Shown here: piece by piece, positions 28,864-38,124 of the stretch
How positions within the stretch are numbered: position 1 is the stretch's first letter
Layout: the number at the start of each line of letters is the position of its first letter
Assembly: GCA_013306675.1 (NCBI GenBank)
Contig: JABLUY010000139.1
Span: 19,033 to 83,032 of the forward strand
DNA length: 64,000 nt
Direction of reading: 5' to 3'
Source: Thraustochytrium sp. TN22
Lineage: Eukaryota; Sar; Bigyra; Thraustochytrida; Thraustochytriidae
The notes under the pieces: generated by a model
Told to the model about the DNA's origin: nothing
The model's database searches: none
Seen by the model: only the letters and a program-made list of their open reading frames with translations
Translations under genes and position numbers: made by a program

Positions 28864-30546
28864 TTTGCTAGTTGTTTGAAGGAGTTGGTCTGCGGTCGCG
28901 AGCGAGCTTGGGTTAGTCCAGTCAGCTCCCTCCTTCGAGAACGATCGAGGGGCGCTCCGGCACCAACGGTGGATATTCTGAGGATGCCTCGCGCCACAAT
29001 GCCGTACCCGCTGTGCCAGGACCCTCGCGGGGGCGGCGGGCGTTCCGGGGAGACAGGCGGCGGGCGCGGCGGAGCGGCGGCGCTGCGGAGCGAGCTTCGC
29101 GCGCGGGTGCGTGTGCTTCGCGCGCCGCTCGACACAAGTCCAACGTACGGTGTTCTGAAGAGTCACTCAATTCGGGTCTGCCCGCCAGAGCGTCCAAGAT
29201 CGAGCGTCAACGAAGCCGGCGCAACTGGTTCTTCCGGCTCTGCCCACAGCGTTCGCGGCGCCCGCCCTTTCCCCCTTCCGCCCACGCTGCGCCATCCCCC
29301 CCGCGCAAGCGCCGATCGGGCCTGCAGTCGCCTGCAGTCGCCCGCAGCGCGGGAAACGGCCGCGTGTGGGCCCGCACCCGGATCCCCCGCGGCGACGCAG
29401 GTTCCCCCGGCCACCGCAGCCCCCCGCCCGCAGCGCCCGCCCCTGCCCCGCAGCGCCGCGCGCCGGCGCCACGCCGGGCGCGGCGCGGCGGCCGGCCAGC
29501 CGTCCGTTCCGCCGCCGCCGCCGGCCAGCCTCCCGCGGCGCGCGGCCCGCCGCCGGCGGCTCGGCTCCGGCCGCGCTCGCTCTGCCAGTGCGCGCGCGGC
29601 CGCCAGCCAGTGGCAGCGCTGCCAGGCGGCGGGGCGGGCCGGCCTGGGCCCAGCTTGAACTCGAAGCTGGCGGCGGTTGGGATCGGGATCATGGATGATC
29701 ACGAAGCGGAGCAGCCTGGCTGAGCGCAGCGGCATGATGAGCGTGCCATGATCAGCAGATCATGATCAGGATCGAGATTCCAATCATTCGTTCCACCGCC
29801 GGGCTGCGGCTCATGGTCAACGCCGGCGGCTCGGCTGCCTGTCATGATCACGCTGCCGGCGCTGCGCTGGCGGCTGGTTGGCTGGCGCAGCACGGGCCGG
29901 CCAGGCAGGCTGGCTGACTGACGGCGAGGGCGGCACTGCCAGTGGCGCTGGCACAGTCTGGCACTGCCACTCGCAGCGCCGCGGGGCGCGGTCGAGGGCG
30001 AGCGAGCGCGCGGGCCCGGCAGGGAGGGGCCCGGCGCGGTCGGCGACAGGTCGCCGCCGCGCCGCGCCGCGCCGCACCGCGCGGGCCGAGAGTCAGACTG
30101 GGCTGGGCTGGCGCGGATACGGCCCGACGGCGAACCCGACCGCGCGGATCCGTGGGGACACTGGGGAGCCGGGCCCAGCGGCGGCGCTTGCAGTGGGGTC
30201 AGAACCTCAGCTCAGATGCGCGCGAGCTCTGCGGAGCGCTGCGCAGGCGCGAGCAGGCGGCGCTGGTTGCGGTCGCATCGCAGGCGAGATCTCGAGGACG
30301 GATCCTCGAGGGGTAGAGCGCGGACGAGGCGGGATGGGCCTGTGGCATGAGCAGGTGCCAGGCAGCTGTTGCGGCATGTGCGGGTTCTTGTCTTGTCTTG
30401 TCTTGCGCAGCGCTCGTGCGTGTTGCGCGGCGCATTGCGCTGCATTGCATTGCATGGCAGCACGCTCGCGCCGCACGCACGGGAAAAGAAGAGTACAGGT
30501 GACGTATTGCAGTTATGGTTCAAGCTCCAGAGCTGGACTTGCTGCG
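28864..30546. other. Intergenic, no gene supported
   Basis: 1.7 kb upstream of the cyclophilin gene and downstream of the first GT32 gene. Overlapping tgatca/catgatca palindromes cluster at about 29690-29850. The long GC-rich open frames on both strands overlap each other and show no protein-like sequence. Confidence 0.5.
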
Positions 30547-31661
30547 TCAGTCGTGGCCCAGGAGTTTTTCAGGCCCTGGGTCGGGCGGGTAGTAGACGCC
30601 GCGCTGGTTGTCCCAGGGCTTGAAGAGCTTGGTGATGGTCTTGGACCAGCGCTCGTAGGAAAACTGGCTTCGGTTGAGACTGGGATGAAAGACGGAGAGG
30701 TCGGCGCGGGACCAGTGGGGCGGCGCCTGGTCGCCCTCGGGGCGGTCCGCGGTTTTGAAGATGTCGTCCTTGATGGGGCCGTAGTTATTGCGGATGCGAT
30801 TGCCAAAGCTCTGCGTCATGTAAAGCACGAGCTTATCTGAGTAGTTGGCGGAGACGGGCCAGTAGTCGATGGCGCCGAGGAAGGCCTGCTGCAGCGCGGG
30901 CGGCCCAGAGATGTACTTCTTCTGATTGAACTCGCGTTTGCCCCAATCGTCGATGCCGTGCATGGTCTTGAGCAGGTTGATGAAGGATTCCCTGGCAGCC
31001 CTGGCCATGACGAAATGGCCCGGCCGGTACATGAGCGCCCACTGCGAGAAGATACCATCGGACATGATGGTTGCCACGGCGTCGACGTCAAGCGGGATGA
31101 CCTCGCGCAGCGGCGTGACGGCGCGTGCGTCCATGTCCAAGTAGACGCCGCCGTACTTGACAATGATGAGATAGCGCCACAGGTCGGCACGGATGGCGCC
31201 TGTAGCCACCGCGTCCCAGAGCGGCACGAGCGGGCGGAACTCGGAGCGAAGCATGAACTCGCGTGCGTCCTCGTCGTCGAAGACGTAGACGTCCCACTCG
31301 GGGTTCATTTGCAGCAGCTGGTAGATCTCCTCGCAGTGTCGCGGTCCCACGCGCCGCGACTTGGCTGTGAAGATGATGCGCCGCGGGATGAGCGCCTGCG
31401 GCCGCGGTACGACGGCGCGCAACAGAAACGGCAGCTCTGTGTCGCCATTCTTGGCGCACACGATGCGGTCCTTGGGTGCCATCACGTGCGGTAGCGCCTC
31501 CACTGGGCTGAATCGAAAGCCCATCTCCACCGCGGCTGCTACGCCGCTATTGCTGCTGCCGGCGTGAGCCACAACTTCGACGCCAGACTCTGACGAGGCA
31601 TCAAGTGACGCGACGGGGACCTGCTGGACCGCTGTATTCATGTCTTTGATTGTGTCCATCA

Positions 31662-31692
<31 letters not shown>

Positions 31693-33864
31693 AAGCTTTT
31701 GCTGCAGAAGCTCTTGCTGCTGGGCGTTCACAGAGAGGAGCGCCTCGGGTCCTATTGGTGCTGACGCGCGGGCGACGCGCGCCTGGCCTTCCCACTCTGC
31801 AAAGGCGGCGTCGATTAGTTCCATCCACGCCGTTCCGCGAAATGCCACACGATCGACGCCCTGCTTGATGACGGCGCTGTCGCGCCCACCAAACAAGCCT
31901 GGCCGCGCAGGGTCTTTGAGGCCGTTTTGCAGGCGTTCGCCAAAGGTCGGTGTCGTGTACAGGAGCAAGGTGCCCGGGCTTCTCGCATTCGCGTGAGCGC
32001 CGCGCAACGAAGTGCTTCTAAAGGCGGCAGAGAGCGCTGGCGGCCCAGAGATCCACTTCTTCTCCAGCTTGACGGCGGCTGGGTCGCCCTGGAGGACTTT
32101 GAGCATGTTCGTAAACGCGTGTCGGGCGGCCTTGGCCATGACGGCGTGTCCTGGGCGGTACATGAGTGCCCACTGCGAGAGGATACCGTCCGGCATCACC
32201 GAGGAGACGGCACCTACATCGAGAGGCACGACCTCGCGCAGCGGTGCGTTGACGACAGCGTCTTCATCCAAGAAGACGCCGCCATACAGGAGGACCACCA
32301 CATAGCGCCAGATGCCGGTGCGGACGGCAGTGTTCGCGATGGCGTCATAGATCGGCGCAAGATCTAGGAAGCTCGTGCGCAACAGGAGCTCGCGCGCGTC
32401 GTGATCGTCAAAGAGGTAAAAGTCCCACTCCGGGTTGGTCTGCAAGAGGTCTCGCAGCTTGTGGCACAGGTGCGGCGATACACTACGCGAGCTGGTCGTC
32501 ATGAAGATGCGGCGCGGGATGGACGCGTCCGGCTTCATCAGCACTGCGGGCGAGAAAAAGGGAAGCTCCGTCTTGCCGTCCAACTCGCAGGTGATCCGGT
32601 CCACCCGTGCGACCATCGTTGCGGGCTTCTCCAGTGGCATTAGCCTGCGGCCGAGGCGCACTGCCTCCATCCATGACTCGCGTGAGAAGGTAGCGCTCCT
32701 CTGGCCTTTCGATAAGACGGTCCAACCATCCACACGGTCTTCCGGGCCCGGCTTCGCCGGGTAGGCTACCCCATGCTGCGCATCCCAGCGCGCGAAGCTG
32801 GCTCGAATCTTACGCTGCCACGTCGAGAGCGGGAAGCGTGCGCGGTCCAAGTCGGCGTTGAAGATGGAGGAGGAGGAGGAGGAGGAGGCGTGTTCCGTGG
32901 CACCACGGGCCTCTGCTGCTGAAGGACGACCCAGGCGGCCACTAAAGTTCTCGTTCAGGTGCAAGAGGACCTTGTCAGTGACGTTGACTCTGATCATGGA
33001 CGCCTTCTCGGGAAGCAGATGCGTGGGCAGCGCCTCGTCAAATGCCGCGTCCAAGGCCTTGGCACCCGAGATGTGACTCTCCGGCCCCGTCTCGAAGCTC
33101 CCCCAGCCGTCTCTCTTGTGCATGACGCTAAGCACATGAAGGAGCGCGTTTCTGGCGGCTCGTGCCATGAGATAGTGCCCCGGCCGGTATATGAGTGCCC
33201 AGTCCGCGAGGATCCCGTCTGACGTGACCGAGGAGACCGCGTCCACGTCGACCGGGACGATCTCGCGTAGCGGACCGCTGGCCCGCACGTCGATGTTGAA
33301 GAACACCCCGCCGTACACGAGCATCGTGATATAGCTTAGAATGCGTGTGCGCACGGCATTAGGAGCAAGCGTGGCCCAGAGCGGGACCAGCGACGCGAGC
33401 TCCTCGTCAGCCTGCAAGAGGACGTCCGCATCATTCTGCTCGTCCAAGACGTAGACATCCCACTCCGGGTTCTCCTGCGCAAAGTGGCGCACCTGCTGGC
33501 AGAGCTTGGCGTCCACATGGCGCGACTTGGCCGCGAGGAACACGCGGCGCGGGATGAGCGCCTCCGGCTCGGGCAGGGTCGCTGGCAAAAGGAAGGGCAG
33601 GTGTGTGAGGCCCTCCCGCGCGCACGCGAGCCGGGGCCGCGCGCCGTTCTTGCCTGGCCCAGGAGCCTGAGCCCTCCAGAGTCGCACGCTCGCAATTTCG
33701 TCCGGCATGCCGAAGTTCTTGTCCGCGACAACACGGTGCAAGGGCTCGCTGGAAATGAACACGAAGGTCAAGCTAGCCACGATGAGCCCGGCCAGCAGCA
33801 CAAGGAGGCCTGTCGGACGCGGCGCAGTCGCCGCGCCGCGCCGCCCGCCGCCTGCCGGGGCCAT
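30547..33864 (-). CDS. Three-module GT32 glycosyltransferase, type II membrane protein (array gene A)
   Basis: 1105 residues from ATG at 33864. A signal anchor (about 19-38) predicts a Golgi type II membrane protein. Three GT32 (OCH1-like, DXD) modules follow. Module A1 has its DXD position as N-I-D (190-192, GGVFFNID). A2 has D-E-D (533-535) and A3 D-M-D (910-912). Each module has IPRR(V/I)F, NPEWDxYxxD, the RxxLWRYxxxxYGGVYLDxD-type core, WAL(M/I)YRPGH and an ISG(A/P) segment. A polyglutamine tract (about 725-735) links A2 and A3. GT32 enzymes transfer mannose or galactose from nucleotide sugars. A1 has lost the first acid and the usual WRY (ISY-like instead), so it may be non-catalytic. 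Confidence 0.85.
31657..31692. repeat. (ctg)n microsatellite encoding polyGln
   Basis: About 11 consecutive ctg triplets encode polyglutamine on the minus strand between GT32 modules A2 and A3. It keeps frame and lies in a linker. Confidence 0.85.
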
Positions 33865-34298
33865 GCTCTCGAGCGACGGCGCGTGCGCGCGCGCGCGCCC
33901 GCCCGGCCCCTTGCCACTGCGGCAAAGGATTTTGCGGCTGGCAGTTGCGGCTGGCACTTGAAGTGAGTTCCGAGTCCAGTCGCCCGCGCGCTACTACTGC
34001 GGGATCATGGCCGAGCTTGGCAGCCAGGATGCACTGCACTGCAGCCAGGTCCCGGGGATGGTCTCCATCTTGCGCTGTAAAGAACCAAGCTTAGTTAGCT
34101 GATTCAGCTTGCTAGGAGCTAGCTCAGAGCCAGTGGGCCTGCGGCGCATGGCAGCTTCTTGGTGGAGCAGCGACCTCAAGATTTGCTGCGCAGGAGGCGA
34201 CATTCGTTTCGAGGCAAAGCACATGTCGACGCTCGTCCCTCACGACATGGTAGCCCTAGGCTAGTTCGAAGATTCACTGGTGGTGATCAGTCAAGTTA
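33865..34298. other. Short spacer between GT32 genes A and B
   Basis: Holds the gene A promoter and gene B terminator regions. No gene or distinctive motif is seen. Confidence 0.5.
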
Positions 34299-36653
34299 TC
34301 AATTAAAGAGCATACCACCCTCCCTACCGTGGTCGTGCCACGGCGCGAAGAGTTCCTCAGGGCGGGGTGGGATGGGGATGTAGACGCCGCGCTGCACGTC
34401 CCAAGGCGCGAAGACGGCATCGATTCTACGTGTCCACTCTGCACTGTCAAAGGCCGTGCGGTCGACGCCCGGCTTGACGACGGAAACGGAGGCGTTGCGC
34501 CAGTGCGGGCCGGCACGCGATGGATCGCTGTGCGCCTCCTTCGCGATGGGTCCGAACCCGTTACGCAGCCGACGGCCGAAGCTGATAGTTGTGTACAGGA
34601 CGACGTGCTCCGTACGATTCGCCTGTACCGGGCTGCCACGCAGAAATGTGCTTTTGAAGGCAGCTGACATCGCGGGCGGGCCAGAAATCCACTTCTTCTC
34701 AGCGTACTCAAAGCGAGACATGGTCTTGTCGCCGTTGAGAATTTTGAGCATGTTGAGGAAAGCATGCCGGGCGGCCCTGGCCAAAATAAAGTGGCCCGGT
34801 CGATACATGAGCGCCCACTGTGCGAGGATGCCGTCCGGCATGATGCTGGAAACGACACTCTCGTCAAGTGGAATGATCTCGCGCAGTGGGACGAGAGCAT
34901 GAACGTCCGTGTCCAGGTACACGCCCCCGTAGAGGAGGACCGCCAGGTAGCGCCAAATGTCGGCGCGGATGGCGCCCGTCGCCACCGTATCAAAAAGCGG
35001 CACGAGATCACGAAAGGCGGTGCGTAGCAGGAGCTCACGTGCGCTGGCGTCGTCAAAGAGGTAAAAGTCCCACTCCGGATTCGCTCGGAGGAAGCCGTGC
35101 AGCTCCTTGCAGAGCACGGGGCCCACGCTGCGCGTTTTAGCCGTCATGAAGATGCGCCGCGGGATGAGCGCATCTGGTTTCGGCGCGACGGCAGGTGTGA
35201 AAAATGGCAGCTCCGTGTGGACCTTCTTCAAGCACGTGATGCGGTCTTGACTCGCCGTCAGCACCGCTGGCTTTTCGTGGGGCACGAGCCGCCAACCCCG
35301 TGGCGCTGGCGGGTCCCGTGCGGCAACAGGTAGGCTGTCCTTGGGCGGCGAAGTCGCGTTCAAGAGTAGCAGCACCTCCGGGCCCGGAATGACCGGGTAG
35401 AAGACGTCGAGCTGCGCATCCCAGCGCTTGAAGACCGCCCGGATCTTGCGCAGCGTAGCGGAATAGGGAAAACCCTCTTTGCTCGCCTCGGGTCGGAGGA
35501 TGTTGGAGCCTGCAGAGCCGGATGCTTTCCTGGTCCTGATTCCGCCACGGACGACACGCTCGCCGAAGTCATCACTCAGGTGCAGGAGAATCTTGTCCGT
35601 CGCGTTGACCCTCACCATGGCATGCCGGGGCGGAAACAGGTACGTGGTCAAGGCCCACTCGAAGGCGGTGTGCAGTGCCTCAGCGCCAGAGATCTTGGTC
35701 TCCGGCCCACTTGCGTACTTGCCCCAGCCCTCAATGTCGTACATGATCCAGAGTACGTGCAGGAAGGCATCTCTCGCTGCTCTGGCCATGAGAAAGTGGC
35801 CGGGCCGGTACATGAGTGCCCACTCTGCGAGGAGGCCCTCCGGGCCGACCGCCGAGACCGCATCCACGTCGACCGGGATCATCTCTCGCAGAGGCGTGAG
35901 GACTTGCGCGTCCAAATCAAGCAAGACACCGCCATAGACGAGCACCAATACGTAGCGCAGAATTTGCCTGCGCACGGCGTCATGGGCGAGCGCATCAAAG
36001 AGCGGGACGACCCCCGCGATATTGTGGTCAGCTCGTAGCAGGACCTCTCGCGCGTCGTGGTCAGTGACGACGTACACGTCCCACTCAGGATTGGCGTCCA
36101 CGAAGGCGCCAAGCTCGCGGCAGCGTGCTGCGTTCACGCGGCGCGACTTGCCCGCCATGAGAAAGACGCGGCGTGGGATGAGGGCTTCTGGCTTGGACTC
36201 GACGGCGGCCATGAAGAGAGCAAGCTCCGTGTCGTCCTGCGCTGCACATTTGAGCCTGGAGAACTGTGACGGGAGAAGGTCTTGTCGAGGTCGTGCGGTT
36301 GCTTGCACACGTACGGATGGCGGCGTGGAGATCGTTGTCGGCGTGACCCCCGGGAAGGTTGCTGTTGGCGTGGCCCGCGTGGGGGTCGCGTGTGGCGCGA
36401 CCGCCGTGGACATCGCGGGTGGCACGAGCATCGTCTCCAGCTTCTCCGTAGTGCCCACGAGCTCATAGGGCCCAGCGACCGCTTCCTCGCTCACTCGTGG
36501 CTGGAGCATGAACGGCACGAGCGAGACGGCCAAGCAGAACGCGATGCAGAGCGCCTGCGCCACCTGCTTGGCGCACCGCAGGGGTACTCGCCATGCCCCT
36601 CGGTGATGCCCACGGCCAGCTCCCAGGCCGCGCGCGCGAGTCCGCTTCGGCAT
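34299..36653 (-). CDS. Two-module GT32 glycosyltransferase, type II membrane protein (array gene B)
   Basis: 784 residues from ATG at 36653. A basic N-terminus and a signal anchor (about 31-50, AQALCIAFCLAVSLVPFML) are followed by a Thr/Pro-rich stem (about 80-125), then two GT32 modules with DXD motifs D-L-D (246-248) and D-T-D (581-583). Module B1 is most like A1 (both have a VRVNxTDKxLLHL segment). B2 is most like A2 (KKWISGPPAxSAAF and LRGxxxxA). B thus looks like A without its third module. Both DXD motifs are intact, so both modules may be active, probably in Golgi glycan or extracellular polysaccharide synthesis. The acceptor is unknown. Confidence 0.85.
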   Translation of the reverse strand: MPKRTRARGLGAGRGHHRGAWRVPLRCAKQVAQALCIAFCLAVSLVPFMLQPRVSEEAVAGPYELVGTTEKLETMLVPPAMSTAVAPHATPTRATPTATFPGVTPTTISTPPSVRVQATARPRQDLLPSQFSRLKCAAQDDTELALFMAAVESKPEALIPRRVFLMAGKSRRVNAARCRELGAFVDANPEWDVYVVTDHDAREVLLRADHNIAGVVPLFDALAHDAVRRQILRYVLVLVYGGVLLDLDAQVLTPLREMIPVDVDAVSAVGPEGLLAEWALMYRPGHFLMARAARDAFLHVLWIMYDIEGWGKYASGPETKISGAEALHTAFEWALTTYLFPPRHAMVRVNATDKILLHLSDDFGERVVRGGIRTRKASGSAGSNILRPEASKEGFPYSATLRKIRAVFKRWDAQLDVFYPVIPGPEVLLLLNATSPPKDSLPVAARDPPAPRGWRLVPHEKPAVLTASQDRITCLKKVHTELPFFTPAVAPKPDALIPRRIFMTAKTRSVGPVLCKELHGFLRANPEWDFYLFDDASARELLLRTAFRDLVPLFDTVATGAIRADIWRYLAVLLYGGVYLDTDVHALVPLREIIPLDESVVSSIMPDGILAQWALMYRPGHFILARAARHAFLNMLKILNGDKTMSRFEYAEKKWISGPPAMSAAFKSTFLRGSPVQANRTEHVVLYTTISFGRRLRNGFGPIAKEAHSDPSRAGPHWRNASVSVVKPGVDRTAFDSAEWTRRIDAVFAPWDVQRGVYIPIPPRPEELFAPWHDHGREGGMLFN

Positions 36654-38124
36654 GCATGCACGAGCTCCCGCGGCGCGCGGCGCTGCGCCTGCCGCAGCAA
36701 CTTCTGCGCGAGGCCGCGCGCGCGAGTTCGCTTCGGCTTGCACGAGCTCGCGCGGCGAGCAGCGCTGCGCCTGCCGTGGTAGCAACTCCGAGTCTGCACG
36801 GCCGTCACTCGGACGGTGACGAACCCCGAGCTGCACGTGGAGAGAGAGTCTGGAGACGCCGAGTCCGCACCCTCACAGTCAAGTCAAGACAGGCCAAGCT
36901 AAGACAGGCTAAGACAGGCCAAGACGCCGGTCAAGACAGGCCAGGACGCCGGAAAAGACAGGCCAAGACACGCGGCTTGTAACGTTCGGGTACCACCCGG
37001 TACTCGTACCAGTGCCAGGTGTTCACAGTCCGTAGGCCCAAGCCCGAAAATCAGGTCGGTCTTGGCGAATGTCTTACGGTGGTCCCGTCTGCCACGAAAA
37101 GATCGATCTACGTCGGCGAATGGCTGGTACGAATAGCTCATTTGCCCGTCCGGCCACCGTGACCATGTCATGTGGTTCGGGCCTTTCTGCCCTTGGCAAT
37201 CGCTATTGCGTGCGAGGAGCGCGAGGGAACAGGGGCGCGCGCGGCCGCAGGCGCGCGCTGGGGAGGGAGGAAGCGAAGGCACGGTGTCAGTGAGTCTCAG
37301 AGCGACAACTTTTGTCGCTCTTTCGTTCACGAGGATGGGGCGGCGACGTCGCAAGCGCCACGACGAGGAGGAGCTTCTCGCGAAGAAGAAAGCGCTTGCG
37401 CTCTTTCTCGTTTTGGCAGGCGCGTTCTCGGTGAAGCACAGGAAAGACAACTCCGTCTTGCAATCGTTTAGCAAAGTAAAGATGAGCCCGCCGCGTGTAG
37501 ATCCGAATGCGGAATACGCGCGCTCGCGAGGCAACCACGGCGGCGACGCGCGGGCCAAAGCGGGAACGATGGGACTCCAAGAATCGCAATGGGCAAGGAG
37601 GCTCATCGGCCGGGGAAAGCCAGACGAGTCAAGTTTCGCTTCTTCTTCGTGCGCTTTGCAGAGACAGTGTCGACCATGTTCAGCTTTCAAAAAAAGTGAC
37701 GACCATGTGGTGCTTGGATGGTTGAGCGCTGAAGGCTGGCTAGCTAGATGGCGCATGCCTTGGCCGCTCTTGCGATTGCGAACGCCATGGATCGTGCCAA
37801 GCTGCGCATGCACGCAGACACGCCAGAGGTCCCCAAGTGGAACGCCTGGCGGAGTGCCTCCGCTGCGCTATTCGGCGCGCGATAGCACTGCAAGAAATCG
37901 TTCATGGCGTTGGGAATCGAGAGCAAGGCTTGAACACGCCAACGTTCAAACGTTCAAGCCACTCACGGAAACCACCGACGGTGTTGCCACCACGGAAACC
38001 TTGTTCAAGTTGTAGTGCAGGTACGATGGAACCACCCGTCATGCGGGCTCGAAGAGGGCGAACGCATGACGAGGGCGGGGCTACGCGCCACATGCGTTGG
38101 ACTCACAATCCAGCAGAAATGATT
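36654..38124. other. Spacer between GT32 genes B and C, lower GC in part
   Basis: 1.5 kb. Repeated caagacaggcc-type units occur at about 36884-36970. From about 37000 to 37700 the base composition is less GC-rich than the surrounding genes. A weak ORF candidate is listed separately. A perfect 9-bp inverted repeat with a 17-bp loop is at 38037-38071, in the likely 3' UTR of gene C. Confidence 0.5.
37335..38015 (+). CDS. Doubtful ORF, 226 codons
   Basis: From ATG at 37335. It begins with a basic/acidic N-terminus (MGRRRRKRHDEEELLAKKK) and a short hydrophobic stretch (ALALFLVLAGAF), the sort of start seen in some transposase-like or small membrane proteins. The rest has no domain I know. A 304-codon frame overlaps on the other strand, and the composition differs from neighbouring genes. 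It could be a chance frame or a remnant of an inserted element. Confidence 0.2.
   Translation: MGRRRRKRHDEEELLAKKKALALFLVLAGAFSVKHRKDNSVLQSFSKVKMSPPRVDPNAEYARSRGNHGGDARAKAGTMGLQESQWARRLIGRGKPDESSFASSSCALQRQCRPCSAFKKSDDHVVLGWLSAEGWLARWRMPWPLLRLRTPWIVPSCACTQTRQRSPSGTPGGVPPLRYSARDSTARNRSWRWESRARLEHANVQTFKPLTETTDGVATTETLFKL

Noticed and set aside
36899-37813. A 304-codon minus frame in the spacer between GT32 genes B and C
   Set aside because: Overlaps the competing plus-strand frame and has no domain-like sequence or GC3 signal.
38090-38120. tRNA anticodon-arm-like ttggactcacaatccag
   Set aside because: No acceptor stem, D-arm or T-arm can be built around it on either strand.
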